In this document: positions 28,025 to 38,492 of the stretch, piece after piece
Layout: each line of letters starts with the position of its first letter
Position numbering within the stretch: position 1 is the stretch's first letter
Assembly: GCA_027592745.1 (NCBI GenBank)
Contig: JAQCLG010000005.1
Location: forward strand, 1 to 51,869
Reading direction: 5' to 3'
DNA length: 51,869 bases
From: Pseudomonadota bacterium
Lineage (GTDB): Bacteria; Pseudomonadota; Alphaproteobacteria; SP197
Program-made: the position numbers and the translations under genes
The notes under the pieces: model-generated
Seen by the model: only the letters and a program-made list of their open reading frames with translations
Databases searched by the model: none
Told to the model about the DNA's origin: nothing

Positions 28025-29086
28025 TCAGGCCTCGGGTGCTGGCGGCAGCAGCACGATGCTGCCGACATGGCGCTTCTCCAGGAACTCTGCCTGTGCCTGC
28101 GCGATCTCGGCAAGCGGGCGTGTCTGCCATACCGCCGGGCGCACGCCGCCCTCGGCGACGAAGGCGAGCAGGGTCGGGAAGACGTCGTCGCGGTAGACGG
28201 TGGAGCCGTGGAAGGTGAGGTCGTTGAGGTAGAGCGTGCGCAGGTCCAGCGGCACGATGGGGCCGCCGATGGCGCCGGAGACAACGTAGCGCCCGCCGCG
28301 ACCCAGCAGCGCCAGCAGCGGTGCGAAATGTTCGCCGCCCACGACATCGGCGATCAGCGAGAGCGCCCGCCCGTCGGTCGCGGCATCGACCGCCCCGGCA
28401 AGGTCGGTACTGTCGCGGGGCACGACCTGGGCGGCACCCAGGGCGCTGACGGCAGCGGCCTTGTCGCGCCCGGCAATGGCGATCACCTCTGCGCCCATGT
28501 GGTGCAGGATCTGGACCAGAAAGCTGCCGACGCCGCCCGAGGCACCGGTGACCAGGGCGAGATCCCCCGGCCGCGCACCCGCCAGCAGGGCCATGTTCAT
28601 GGCGGTACCGCCCGAACAGGGCAGGGTGGCAAGGGCGGCATCGTCGACCGGCAGGTCTTCGGGCGCGTGGCGGGCATGGCTTGCGGGTACGACCAGGAAC
28701 TGGGCAAAGGCGCCGTCGCGTTCGCTGCCGACGATGTCGGGTTGCCCGGCCGCCGCGTTTGGGATGTAGGGTTCGACCATCACGCGCTCGCCGATGCGCC
28801 CGGCCGCCACGCCCCCGCCCACGGCGACGATGCGCCCGACCGCATCCATGCCCTGGATGCGCGGGAAGGCGATGCCGCCCGACCAGCCGCCGCCTACAAC
28901 GTCGTCGCGGGCGTACCAGCCTATCCGCGTGTTGATGTCGGTGTTGTTCATGCCTGCGGCGGTGACCGCGATCAGCACTTCGCCCTGGCCGGGGCGGGGC
29001 ACCGGCAGGTCATGGCGCAGCACCAGCTTCTCGGGCCCGCCGTGGCCGGTGAGCTGGACGGCGGTCATCTGCGTGGGCAGCGTCAT
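28025..29086 (-). CDS. Zinc-type alcohol dehydrogenase/quinone oxidoreductase-like protein
   Basis: MTLPTQMTAVQLTGHGGPEKLVLRHDLPVP...LVTGASGGVGSFLVQILHHMGAEVIAIAG. Confidence 0.9.
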   Translation of the reverse strand: MTLPTQMTAVQLTGHGGPEKLVLRHDLPVPRPGQGEVLIAVTAAGMNNTDINTRIGWYARDDVVGGGWSGGIAFPRIQGMDAVGRIVAVGGGVAAGRIGERVMVEPYIPNAAAGQPDIVGSERDGAFAQFLVVPASHARHAPEDLPVDDAALATLPCSGGTAMNMALLAGARPGDLALVTGASGGVGSFLVQILHHMGAEVIAIAGRDKAAAVSALGAAQVVPRDSTDLAGAVDAATDGRALSLIADVVGGEHFAPLLALLGRGGRYVVSGAIGGPIVPLDLRTLYLNDLTFHGSTVYRDDVFPTLLAFVAEGGVRPAVWQTRPLAEIAQAQAEFLEKRHVGSIVLLPPAPEA

Positions 29087-29144
29087 GGCATCTCTCCTGT
29101 TCGATCTCGAAGCGTCATCCCGGTCCGGAGCGCGCCGCGCCGGC

Positions 29145-30533
29145 TCAGGACCCGGGCCAAGCCGGGGGATGGCTGCCCAGGGGCACGACCGGGCGCTCCC
29201 AGCGCGCCGGGTTCCTTTCCATCCGTGCGGCGTGGCGGACATGGCGCATGGCGCCGAAGGGCGAGATCGCGCTTTCGAGCAGGTCGGCGACGTCGGCGGG
29301 ACCGGGGTCGGCAAGGGCGAAACCGTTGTCGCTGCGGCCCAGGGATCGCAGCCACAGGCCGGTGCGGGCCAGGCTCAGGCGCACCGACCACGAGCCACCC
29401 TCCCCTGCCTGGCGCAGGCGGGTCAGGATCGCGGCCAGCGCCATCAGGTAGCCCGTGCCGTGGTCGAGGGCCTGGCAGGGCAGCGCACGGGGTTTGCCGC
29501 CGCCGGCGGCGCGGCCCTCCTCGTCGTTGAAGCCGGTCGCGGTCTGGACCAGGGAGTCGAACCCCCGCCGGTCGGCCCAGGGGCCGACCTGGCCCCAGGC
29601 GCAGAGGCTGACGTGGACGATGCCGGGGCGCAGGCGGGCTATGGCGGCAGGCCCGAAGCCCAGGCGTTCCAGCGCGCCGGGACGGTAGACATCGAGCACG
29701 ATGTCGGCGCCGGCAACGAGGTCGCAGAGCGCGGCGCGGCCTTCCGGCGTAGCGAGGTCGCAGAAGGCCGAGAGTTTGCCGCGCCCGGTATCCTTGACCG
29801 CCCAGTCGATGAACGGCAGGCCGGGGCCGGTGATACGCAGGACCGTGGCGCCATGGGTGGCAAGCGCGCGGCCGGCCACAGGACCCGCGATGATGCGCGT
29901 GAGGTCGAGCACGCGCAGGCCCGAAAGCGGGCGCGGCCCGTCGCGCAGGGCTCGGGCGGGCGCCTCGCCGATCCGCTCGGCCGCGATCAGGGGCAGTGCG
30001 GCGACGGCACGGCCCTGCTCGTGTGCGTCCCATTCCTCCTGGCTGCGCAGGGCGGCAGCGACCCCGCCGCAGGCATGCAGCGCGTCCTCGAAGGCCGCGG
30101 CATCCCAGCAGAGCAGTTCGGCCGCCACGGCTTCGCGTTCGGCAAAGCAGCCCAGCACCTCGCAGACGGCGTCGCGGTGGTGGGCGAAATTGGTGTGCAG
30201 GCGGACGTGGCCGCCGCCGGCGGTTTCGTAGAGGCCGGCAATCGGGTCCCAGAGGGAGCCTGGACCCCGCCCGTCGATCGTCAGGTAGTGCTCGCTGCGG
30301 AACTCGACCGCGGCATGGCGGCGCCCGACCGCGACCGTCTGCCACTGTCCGGTGCGGGCGAACCAGGCCTGGGCGGCTGCCAGTCCCACGGCGGCGATCG
30401 CCGCCTGGGCCATGGTGGCAAGGCGGAAGGAGGAAGGCAGCACCTCGCCCTCGCCCTCCAGGCGGACGTGGTCGAGCGCGGCAGTCGCGCCCCCGGCCGC
30501 TTGCCACAGTCTGGAAAGTTCGGCGGCGGCCAT
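29145..30533 (-). CDS. CaiB/BaiF family III CoA-transferase with extended N-terminal part
   Basis: LSGLRVLDLTRIIAGPVAGRALATHGATVLRI begins about 200 residues into the protein; FDSLVQTATGF...LPCQALDHGTGYLMA. Confidence 0.8.
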   Translation of the reverse strand: MAAAELSRLWQAAGGATAALDHVRLEGEGEVLPSSFRLATMAQAAIAAVGLAAAQAWFARTGQWQTVAVGRRHAAVEFRSEHYLTIDGRGPGSLWDPIAGLYETAGGGHVRLHTNFAHHRDAVCEVLGCFAEREAVAAELLCWDAAAFEDALHACGGVAAALRSQEEWDAHEQGRAVAALPLIAAERIGEAPARALRDGPRPLSGLRVLDLTRIIAGPVAGRALATHGATVLRITGPGLPFIDWAVKDTGRGKLSAFCDLATPEGRAALCDLVAGADIVLDVYRPGALERLGFGPAAIARLRPGIVHVSLCAWGQVGPWADRRGFDSLVQTATGFNDEEGRAAGGGKPRALPCQALDHGTGYLMALAAILTRLRQAGEGGSWSVRLSLARTGLWLRSLGRSDNGFALADPGPADVADLLESAISPFGAMRHVRHAARMERNPARWERPVVPLGSHPPAWPGS

Positions 30534-30839
30534 GGCGTTCGTTTCCTCCAGCGTACCGGTCCTGCCGGCCGCGGTTCAGTATCATCGCGGTGACGGGCGG
30601 ATGGGACCCGGCCCCGGATGGCACGAGGATCACATGGAACGCTCGATCCCGTCGAACATGTTCATGTCGTCCCGGCGTCGCCGCGTCCTGTTCGGGCCGC
30701 CTGTCCGGCGAATTGCCAAGTTCCGGTCCAGGGTGTAAAGGGCAAGGGCGGGTCGGAAGCGGTATCCGGCCTGCAACCGGTCCTTTCGGATGCCTCCGTG
30801 GGCGCCTTCTCTCCGGGGGTCGGGGGAGCACTACACAGC

Positions 30840-31904
30840 ATGGCCCTACGCAGGCGATTCCTTCTTCGCGCCTTTCTCCTTGTCGTCATTCCGGCACTGG
30901 CGATCTATGGCGCGATCGCTCTCTACGTCTCGGGCGGGCGATACGTCACCGCCGACAACGCCTATGTGAAGACCGATATCGTCAACATCGGCTCGGAGGT
31001 CGACGGTCGTGTCGTGCGGGTCTTCGTCGACGACTACCAGCAGGTCGCGTTCGGCCAGCCGCTGTTCGAGATCGATACCGAGACCCTGGCCATCCAGATT
31101 GCCGCGGCCGAGGCCGAGATGGCGACCGTGGTCCAGCGTCTCGATGCCCTGCGCGCCGAGTACCGCCAGGGCCGTGCCGAGGTCGCCGCGGCGCAGGAGG
31201 ACATCCGCTATCTCAAGCTCGAGTTCGAGCGCCAGCAGGAACTGGTCGCCCAGGGGGCGGGCACGCAGTCGCGCCTCGACGAGGCCGAACACGGCTACAA
31301 CGCCGCCCGCCGTTCCCTGGCCGTGCTCGAGGAGCGCAATGCCATGGTGCTGGCCGCCCTGGGCGGCGACCTGGAGCGTCCCGACGAGGAGCACCCGATG
31401 TACCGTGCCGCCGAGGCCAAGCGGCGAGAGTGGGCGCTGATGCTCTCGCGCACCCTGGTCACCGCGCCGATCGACGGCCAGCTTTCCCAGGTCGACCTCG
31501 AGGAAGGCGAATACATCGAGGCGGGCGATGCCCTCTTCGCCCTGGTCGCCACCAGCGAGCCCTGGATCGAGGTCAACCTCAAGGAGGTCGATCTCACCCA
31601 TGTCGTGCTCGGCCAGGCAGCGACCGTGGTGGTCGATGCCTATCCCGATGTCACCTGGCGCGCCGAGGTCGCCAGCATCTCGCCGGCGACCGGAGCGGAA
31701 TTCGCCCTGCTGCCGCCGCAGAACGCCACGGGCAACTGGGTCAAGGTGGTGCAGCGTGTGCCGGTGCGCCTGCAGCTTCTGGACGGGCGCGACACCACGT
31801 TGCTGCGCTCGGGCATGACCGTCACGGTCAGCATCGACACCGGCCAGGAGCGCACCTTCGGTGGCGTCGTGCGCAGCGTCCTGGCTTCCGTCGGCGCAGA
31901 CTGA
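30840..31904 (+). CDS. HlyD/EmrA family periplasmic adaptor
   Basis: YVTADNAYVKTDIVNIGSEVDGRVVRVFVDDYQQV...APIDGQLSQVDLEEGEYIEAGD. Confidence 0.92.
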   Translation: MALRRRFLLRAFLLVVIPALAIYGAIALYVSGGRYVTADNAYVKTDIVNIGSEVDGRVVRVFVDDYQQVAFGQPLFEIDTETLAIQIAAAEAEMATVVQRLDALRAEYRQGRAEVAAAQEDIRYLKLEFERQQELVAQGAGTQSRLDEAEHGYNAARRSLAVLEERNAMVLAALGGDLERPDEEHPMYRAAEAKRREWALMLSRTLVTAPIDGQLSQVDLEEGEYIEAGDALFALVATSEPWIEVNLKEVDLTHVVLGQAATVVVDAYPDVTWRAEVASISPATGAEFALLPPQNATGNWVKVVQRVPVRLQLLDGRDTTLLRSGMTVTVSIDTGQERTFGGVVRSVLASVGAD

Positions 31905-31913
31905 TCCGCCGGC

Positions 31914-33494
31914 ATGGCCGGCGCACCGCCTTCCGACACGGCTGCCTCCGGGCCGCGCCCGACCGGCATGCGCCTGTGGCTCCTGGTCGGCTTCGCGACG
32001 CTGGCGACCATGGCCTACGACTTCACCTGGACCGTGGTCTCGGTCGCCCTGCCCCACATGCAGGGCACCTTCTCGACCACCAGCGACCAGATCGCCTGGG
32101 TCCTGATCGGCTTCATGGTCGGCAGCGCCTCGATGACCGCCTGCACCGGCTGGCTCTCGGGCCGCTTCGGGCGCAAGAACCTGTTCCTGTTCTCGACCGC
32201 CGGCTACACGCTGACCCTGGTCGGCTGCGCCCTGTCGGAGACGCTGATCGAGGCCTCGCTCTGGCGTTTCGCCCAGGGCCTGGTCGGCGCCGCGCTGCTG
32301 CCACTGGGCCAGACCATCGTGGTCGATGCCTTCCCGCCCGAGCGCCACGGCCGGGCGACCTCGATCTGGGGCATCGGCGTCATGGTCGGCAATGTCGCCG
32401 GCCCGATCGGCGGCGGCTTCATCCTGGAACACTACGACTGGCCCTGGGTCTTCTATGTCACCGTGCCGGTCGGCATTGTCGCCTTCCTCGGTGTCTGGCT
32501 CTTCGTGCCGGCCACGCCGGGCAACCGCGACACCCGCTTCGACTGGTTCGGTTTCCTCACCCTGGTCGGAGGCATCGGCATGCTGCAGCTGATGCTGGCG
32601 CGGGCCGAACGGGAGGACTGGTTCACCTCGACCGAGATCCTGGCCGAAGGGCTGGTTGCGGCCGTGCTGCTCTACCTCTTTATCGTCCACACGGTCTTTG
32701 CCAAACGTCCCTTCGTCGATCGCGCGCTGTTCCTCGACCGCAACTTCATGACCGGCAGCGCCATCGTCGCGGTGATCGGTGCGCTGGTCGTGCTGCCGGC
32801 CTTCCTGCTGCCGCTGATGCTCCAGCAGGTCGGCGGGTTTCCGCCGGTCGAGACCGGGCGCATCCTGATCTGGCGCGGCAGCGGCGTGCTGATCGGGCTG
32901 ATCCTGGTCGGGCGTATCGCCCATCTCTTCGAACCGCGCGCCATGGTCGCGTTCGGCCTGCTGGTGATGGCCGTGCCCTCCTGGTTCATGGCCCAGTGGA
33001 CGGTCGAACTGCAGCCCTTCGAGGTTTCCTCGACCAACTTCATCCAGGGCTTCGGATCGAGCTTCATCTGGGTGCCGATCAGCACCCTGACCCTCGCCGG
33101 CGTCGCCAGGCGCCTTCAGGACCAGGCCTACGCCCTGTTCTTCCTGGTCTTCGAGATCGGCAGTTCGATCGGCGTTGCGGTCATCGTGGGCCGCCATGTC
33201 AGCGACATCCAGACCAACCATGCGGCGCTGACCGAACACATCAACCCGTTCAACGAGCTCTTCCGCTACGGCGCCGTCGCCAGCACCTGGGCGATGGACA
33301 GCCCGCAGGGCCTTGCCGCGCTGGAGGCCGAGATCAACCGGCAGTCGGTGATGATCGCCTACAACAACGCCTTCTTCGCAACGTTCGTGCTTTCGCTCGC
33401 GTTGATTCCGGTGGTGCTGCTGTTCCGCCGCACCCGCCAGGAACCACCCGCCCCGGTGGTGAGCGAGATCGTGCCGGCAGGCGCCGATCGCTGA
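31914..33494 (+). CDS. DHA2-type MFS drug transporter (EmrB-like)
   Basis: DFTWTVVSVALPHMQGTFSTTSDQIAWVLIGFMVGSASMTACTGWLSGRFGRKNLF; follows the EmrA-like gene. Confidence 0.92.
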   Translation: MAGAPPSDTAASGPRPTGMRLWLLVGFATLATMAYDFTWTVVSVALPHMQGTFSTTSDQIAWVLIGFMVGSASMTACTGWLSGRFGRKNLFLFSTAGYTLTLVGCALSETLIEASLWRFAQGLVGAALLPLGQTIVVDAFPPERHGRATSIWGIGVMVGNVAGPIGGGFILEHYDWPWVFYVTVPVGIVAFLGVWLFVPATPGNRDTRFDWFGFLTLVGGIGMLQLMLARAEREDWFTSTEILAEGLVAAVLLYLFIVHTVFAKRPFVDRALFLDRNFMTGSAIVAVIGALVVLPAFLLPLMLQQVGGFPPVETGRILIWRGSGVLIGLILVGRIAHLFEPRAMVAFGLLVMAVPSWFMAQWTVELQPFEVSSTNFIQGFGSSFIWVPISTLTLAGVARRLQDQAYALFFLVFEIGSSIGVAVIVGRHVSDIQTNHAALTEHINPFNELFRYGAVASTWAMDSPQGLAALEAEINRQSVMIAYNNAFFATFVLSLALIPVVLLFRRTRQEPPAPVVSEIVPAGADR

Positions 33495-33561
33495 TCCGCT
33501 CTTCTTGCGGTGCGTATGGAAGACATCGGCCACGGCACGACCAACCAAGGACCCTGCATTC

Positions 33562-34509
33562 ATGACCTCCTCGCCGTTCCCCTGCGTGCGCGTACCCCGA
33601 GCGATGCCGGTGGCGGTTCTGGGCCTTCTGGCCGCTGCTGCCTTGCCGGCTGCGGCGCAGGAGGCTGCGGCGCCGGACGGCCCGTTCTGGCATGTCAGCA
33701 CGGAGACGCGCGCCGCCCATGCCTTCGACGCTGATATCGACTCGGGCGGCAGCTTCGATGTTTCCCGCGCCCAGGGCGTGCTGGGCCTGACCTATGTGAC
33801 AAGCCCGCGCGACAGCGTCGGGATCGCCCTGGACTACACCTGGTCGGGCTACGGCTTTGAAGGCGCGGCAGGCCTGGGCGCTCTCGATCCATGGGGTGAC
33901 CTGCGCAAACTCTCCCTGTCGCTGCCCTATCGCATGGCCCTGGGCGAACGCTGGGATGTACTGGCGATTGTCGGTGTCGCCAGCGCTGCCGAGAGCGGCG
34001 CCGCAATCGACCGGGGCGTCACGGGCAGCGGCCTGCTTGCGGTCTCCTACCGGGTCTCCGACAGCCTCGCGCTCGGTCCGGGTTTCGGCATCGCCTCGCA
34101 GATCGACGACGACGCAACCGTCTTTCCCTTCCTGGTCCTTGACTGGCAGGTGACCCCCGCGCTGTCGCTGACGACGCGCGGCGACGGTCCCGCCGTCGAT
34201 GGGCCCCAGGCCACACTCACCTGGCGTCCCGCGCCGGCATGGTCCCTGGGCCTGGGCGCGGCCTGGGAGAGCGAACGCTACCGGCTGGCCGACGACGGCC
34301 CCGTGCCTGGCGGCGTCGGGCAGAGCGAGGCATGGCCGGTCTATCTCTCGCTGGCCTATGGCGATCCCCGGGCGTTCCAGGTCTATGGCTTCGGCGGCTA
34401 CAGGCTGGGCGGGGAACTCACGGTCGAGGACCGCGACGGTGTGCTGGCGGCTTCCTCGGGTTATGCCGATGCGCCGTTCCTGGGGGCCGGCCTGCGCCTG
34501 GCGTGGTGA
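33562..34509 (+). CDS. Putative outer-membrane beta-barrel protein
   Basis: N-terminal signal peptide ending AAAQ, alternating-residue repeats, C-terminus FLGAGLRLAW. Confidence 0.6.
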   Translation: MTSSPFPCVRVPRAMPVAVLGLLAAAALPAAAQEAAAPDGPFWHVSTETRAAHAFDADIDSGGSFDVSRAQGVLGLTYVTSPRDSVGIALDYTWSGYGFEGAAGLGALDPWGDLRKLSLSLPYRMALGERWDVLAIVGVASAAESGAAIDRGVTGSGLLAVSYRVSDSLALGPGFGIASQIDDDATVFPFLVLDWQVTPALSLTTRGDGPAVDGPQATLTWRPAPAWSLGLGAAWESERYRLADDGPVPGGVGQSEAWPVYLSLAYGDPRAFQVYGFGGYRLGGELTVEDRDGVLAASSGYADAPFLGAGLRLAW

Positions 34510-34592
34510 GTACGACGGCAATGAGGCTTGAACCGGGGATCGCCGCCCCCTAATCAGGAAGGTCATCGATCCTGAACGAGGGAAGTGCCTCC

Positions 34593-35801
34593 ATGCCCGG
34601 TCCGCTCCACGGCGTACGCGTCATCGATCTCACCAGCATGATTTCCGGTCCCGCGGCAGCCATGATGCTGGCCGACCAGGGTGCGGACGTGATCAAGGTG
34701 GAGAACCCCGTGGACGGCGGCGACCATACGCGCCATGTCTCCAACCACGACGGCCGCCTGGCGACCTCCTTCCTCAACAACAACCGCAACAAGCGTTCGC
34801 TTACCCTCGACCTCAAGCACCCGGAGGGCCTGGCCACCCTGCTGCGGGTGGCGGAAGGGGCCGATGTCCTGCTGCAGAACTTCCGCCCCGGCGTGGCCGA
34901 ACGCATAGGCCTCGGCGAAGAGGCCCTGCGCAAGGTCGCACCGGGGATCATCTATACCTCGATCTGCGGCTTCGGCTTCACCGGGCCCTATGCCGCCAAG
35001 CCGGTCTACGACCCGCTGATCCAGGCGCTTTCGGGCCTGACCACCGTGCAGGCAGGCTCCGACCGCGAGCGCCCGCGCCTGGTGCGCACGATCCTGCCCG
35101 ACAAGCTGACCGGGGTGGTGGCCGCCCAGGCGATCTGCGCGGCGCTCTACGCCCGCGAGAAGTCGGGCGAGGGTCAGGCGATCAACATCTCCATGCTCGA
35201 CAGCGTCGTCGCCTTCCTCTGGGGTTCCGACATGGAGAGCCAGACGCTGATGGATGTCGAGGTGCCCCAGCAGGAGGCCCAGAGCTTCATCGACCTGATC
35301 TACGAGACCGCCGACGGCTACATCTCGGTCGCCGTGCAGCAGGACAAGGAATGGAAGGCGCTGTGCCATGCGCTCGACCATCCCGAATGGCTCGAGGACG
35401 AGCGCTTCAAGACCTCCTCGGGGCGCCACCGCAACATCAACGCGCGCCTGCAGATGACCCAGGATGCGCTGATGGCGCGTCCCGCCGCCGAATGGATCGC
35501 GCGCCTGGAAGCCGCCGGCGTGCCAAGCGCCCCCGTGCTGCGCCGCTCGGAAATGATCAACCACCCCCAGATCGAGGCCAACGGCATCCTGTTTGAAAGC
35601 GTGCATCCCGGCAGCGGCCGCCTGCGCCAGGCGCGCCCGGCCGCGAAGTTCTCCCGCACCGATTTCGAGCTCGTGCGCGGCGGTGCCGAGCTGGGCGAAC
35701 ACACCGACGAGGTGCTGGCCGAAGCCGGCTTTTCGGCTGAGGAGATTGCCCGGCTGCGCGCCAGCGGACTCTTCGGCGATGCCGCCGAGGCGGCCCAATG
35801 A
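34593..35801 (+). CDS. CaiB/BaiF family III CoA-transferase
   Basis: MPGPLHGVRVIDLTSMISGPAAAMMLADQGADVIKVENP...LLQNFRPGVAERIGLG. Confidence 0.94.
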   Translation: MPGPLHGVRVIDLTSMISGPAAAMMLADQGADVIKVENPVDGGDHTRHVSNHDGRLATSFLNNNRNKRSLTLDLKHPEGLATLLRVAEGADVLLQNFRPGVAERIGLGEEALRKVAPGIIYTSICGFGFTGPYAAKPVYDPLIQALSGLTTVQAGSDRERPRLVRTILPDKLTGVVAAQAICAALYAREKSGEGQAINISMLDSVVAFLWGSDMESQTLMDVEVPQQEAQSFIDLIYETADGYISVAVQQDKEWKALCHALDHPEWLEDERFKTSSGRHRNINARLQMTQDALMARPAAEWIARLEAAGVPSAPVLRRSEMINHPQIEANGILFESVHPGSGRLRQARPAAKFSRTDFELVRGGAELGEHTDEVLAEAGFSAEEIARLRASGLFGDAAEAAQ

Positions 35802-36505
35802 TCGACTTCCACTACTGGCCCACGCCCAACGGCTGGAAGGTTGCCATCCTGCTCGAGGAGCTTGGCGATCCCTACAGCCTGGTTCCGGTCAACATCGGCA
35901 AGGGCGACCAGTTCCGGCCCGAGTTCCTGAAGATCAGCCCGAACAACCGCATGCCGGCCATCGTCGACCACGACGTCGCCGGCGATCCGGTCACCGTCTT
36001 CGAATCCGGCGCCATCCTGTTCTACCTGGCGCGCAAGACCGGGCGGTTCATCGGCAGCGGCCCGTTGCTGGAGAAGGAAACCCTGGAGTGGCTGTTCTGG
36101 CAGACCGGCAACCAGGGCCCGATGGCCGGACAGCTCTCCCATTTCGTCAACTACGCGCCGGGCGACCATCCCTATTCCCTGGAACGCTACCGCAACGAGT
36201 ACGACCGCTGCGCCGGCGTGCTGGAGCGCAGGCTGGAAGGCCGCGACTGGATCGTCGGCGACGCCTATTCCATTGCCGACATGATGTGCTGGCCCTGGAT
36301 CCTGATCGCCAAACCGCTCACCGCGAGCCTTGCGGATTTTCCCAATGTCACGCGCTGGCGCAAGGCAGTGAAGGAACGCCCCGCCGTGCAGCGCGCCGTC
36401 GACCTCCTGAAGGATCGCGACCGCTCCGAGCCCACCGAGGAGGAGTGGAAGATGCTCTACGGGCAGAACGCCAGGCGGGTTTCCGAGCGGTCCACCAAGA
36501 CCTGA
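35798..36505 (+). CDS. Glutathione S-transferase family protein
   Basis: YWPTPNGWKVAILLEELGDPYSLVPVNIGKGDQFRPEFLKISPNNRMPAIVD...FESGAILFYLA; ATGA overlap with the upstream gene. Confidence 0.94.
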   Translation: MIDFHYWPTPNGWKVAILLEELGDPYSLVPVNIGKGDQFRPEFLKISPNNRMPAIVDHDVAGDPVTVFESGAILFYLARKTGRFIGSGPLLEKETLEWLFWQTGNQGPMAGQLSHFVNYAPGDHPYSLERYRNEYDRCAGVLERRLEGRDWIVGDAYSIADMMCWPWILIAKPLTASLADFPNVTRWRKAVKERPAVQRAVDLLKDRDRSEPTEEEWKMLYGQNARRVSERSTKT

Positions 36506-36569
36506 AACCGGGGCTCGCGCGCGACCGCCTGCAACGCTAGCCTCTGGTTTCGATCAGGGGTGGGCGGCG

Positions 36570-37661
36570 ATGACACGGGGCGGTTACGTCAAGGTTGAAG
36601 CAGGCTTCGAGCGCATCGGCGGTGCGCTGGAGCCGCGCTTCAAGCGCCAGAAGACCTATTTCACGCCCAACGAGGACTTCTTCGTCTGCCACAGCGACCC
36701 CACGCCGCGGCTCGACACGGCAACCTGGCGCCTGGAACTGCTGGGCGATGGCCTGGAACGCCCTCGGACTATCACCTTCGACGACCTCGCCGGGCTGCCG
36801 CGCCATACGGTCGACTGCGTGCTCGAATGCGCCGGCAACCATCGCACCCTGTTCGAGAGCGTGATGGGCGAGGACCTTTCGCGCCGGGCCGACGTCACGA
36901 TCACGCGCTGGCACCTGGGCGGCGTCGGCATGGCGCGCTGGGGCGGCGTACGCCTGGCCGACGTGCTGGCCCTGGCGGGCGTGAAGGACGCCGCCGCCCA
37001 TGTCATGCCGGTCGGCCTCGACATCACGCGCGAGGAGGACGAGGACGGCGTGCGCGTGCCGCTGCCTCGCGACAAGGCGCTCGATCCGGACACGATCATC
37101 GCCTTCACGATGAACGGGCAGCCTCTGCCACCCGACCACGGCTTTCCCGCACGCCTGATCGTGCCGGGCTGGGTCGGGACCTATTCGATCAAGTGGCTGG
37201 GTCGCATCGAGGTCACCCGCGAGCGTCCCTGGGTGCCGCGCAACACGGTGATGTACGTCCTGATGGGGCCGCAGTGGCCCGAGCAGGAGTTTGCCCCGGC
37301 GCGCGGCGCTCCGGTGACCCGGCATCCGATTCGAAGCTCGCTGGCCCTGCCTCTGCCCGCACGCCTGGCGCCCGGCCGGCATCGCCTGACCGGATATGCG
37401 CGTGGCAACGATCACGCGGTGACGCAGGTCGCCTGGGGCGCGGATGGCGGCGTGTCATGGCAGGATGCCGAGCTTGTCTCGACCCCGGCGCGCTACGTCT
37501 GGACGCAGTTTGCCTGTCCGTGGGATGCGGTGCCGGGCGAACATGTCCTGATGACCTGGGCGACCGATGCCAGCGGTGCGACCCAGCCCATGACCATCCC
37601 GTTCAACCTGGGCGGTTATGTCTTCAACGCCGTCCATCCCCACCCCATCGTGGTTGCCTGA
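36570..37661 (+). CDS. Sulfite oxidase-like molybdopterin-dependent oxidoreductase
   Basis: TVDCVLECAGNHR (Moco Cys region), ARLIVPGWVGTYSIKWLGRIEV, C-terminal dimerisation-type domain. Confidence 0.9.
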   Translation: MTRGGYVKVEAGFERIGGALEPRFKRQKTYFTPNEDFFVCHSDPTPRLDTATWRLELLGDGLERPRTITFDDLAGLPRHTVDCVLECAGNHRTLFESVMGEDLSRRADVTITRWHLGGVGMARWGGVRLADVLALAGVKDAAAHVMPVGLDITREEDEDGVRVPLPRDKALDPDTIIAFTMNGQPLPPDHGFPARLIVPGWVGTYSIKWLGRIEVTRERPWVPRNTVMYVLMGPQWPEQEFAPARGAPVTRHPIRSSLALPLPARLAPGRHRLTGYARGNDHAVTQVAWGADGGVSWQDAELVSTPARYVWTQFACPWDAVPGEHVLMTWATDASGATQPMTIPFNLGGYVFNAVHPHPIVVA

Positions 37662-37695
37662 CCGGCAACCGGTATTGCTTCAAGGGAGCATTTCC

Positions 37696-38469
37696 ATGGC
37701 GCCTGAACATCGGCATCGCGTTCTCATCACCGCCGGGGCCTCGGGTATCGGCCATGCGATGGCGAGCGCCTTCGAAAAGGATGGCGCCCAGGTCTGGGTC
37801 ACCGATGTCGATGCGCGCGCACTCGCCTCCTGCCCGGCGTCGTGGCGGCGCAGCGAGGTCGATTCGGCCGACGAGGCCGGTGTCGCCGCACTCTTCGGCG
37901 AGATCGGGGAAGCCTGGGGCGGTCTCGACACGCTCTGTGCCAATGCCGGGATCGCCGGCCCCACGGCGGTGGTCGAGGACATCGACCTGGAGGACTGGCG
38001 CCGCTGTGTCTCGGTCAACCTGGAAGGCGCGTTCCTGGCTTCGAAATACGCCGCGCCCATGCTGAAGCGGCAGCGTGCCGGCGCCGTCGTCATCACGTCT
38101 TCGGTCGCGGGCATCATGGCGAACCCCTTCCGGGCGCCCTATGTCGCTGCCAAGTGGGCCGTGATCGGGCTGATGAAGACCCTGGCGATGGAGCTTGGCC
38201 CCTTCAACGTGCGCGCCAATGCGATCTGCCCCGGTCCGGTCAACGGCGACCGGATGGACCGGGTGCTGGCCAAGGAGGCCGAGTCCAAGGGCACCACGCC
38301 CGAGATCCTGCGCGCGGGTTATGCCTCGGGCACCTCGATGGGAACCTTCGTCGAGGCCAGCGACATTGCCGACATGGCGGTCTTTCTTGCCTCGCCGCGG
38401 GCGCGTCTGGTTTCGGGCCAGGTCATCGCCGTCGACGGCAACACGACCAATCCCGACCCGCAGGTCTGA
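37696..38469 (+). CDS. SDR family oxidoreductase
   Basis: VLITAGASGIGHAMA, NAGIAGP, YVAAKWAVIGLMK. Confidence 0.93.
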   Translation: MAPEHRHRVLITAGASGIGHAMASAFEKDGAQVWVTDVDARALASCPASWRRSEVDSADEAGVAALFGEIGEAWGGLDTLCANAGIAGPTAVVEDIDLEDWRRCVSVNLEGAFLASKYAAPMLKRQRAGAVVITSSVAGIMANPFRAPYVAAKWAVIGLMKTLAMELGPFNVRANAICPGPVNGDRMDRVLAKEAESKGTTPEILRAGYASGTSMGTFVEASDIADMAVFLASPRARLVSGQVIAVDGNTTNPDPQV

Positions 38470-38492
38470 CCGGACTCACAGGGCCGACGTTC

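Noticed and set aside
30650-30680. GAACATGTTC palindrome as a LexA box
   Set aside because: A 10-bp perfect palindrome, but it does not match the alphaproteobacterial GTTC-N7-GTTC LexA site; could be chance.
29996-33565. 1189-aa plus-strand ORF
   Set aside because: Arg/Pro/Gly-rich alternate frame overlapping the convincing EmrA- and EmrB-like genes.
30846-33701. 951-aa minus-strand ORF
   Set aside because: Antisense to the EmrA/EmrB-like genes with no recognisable domain.
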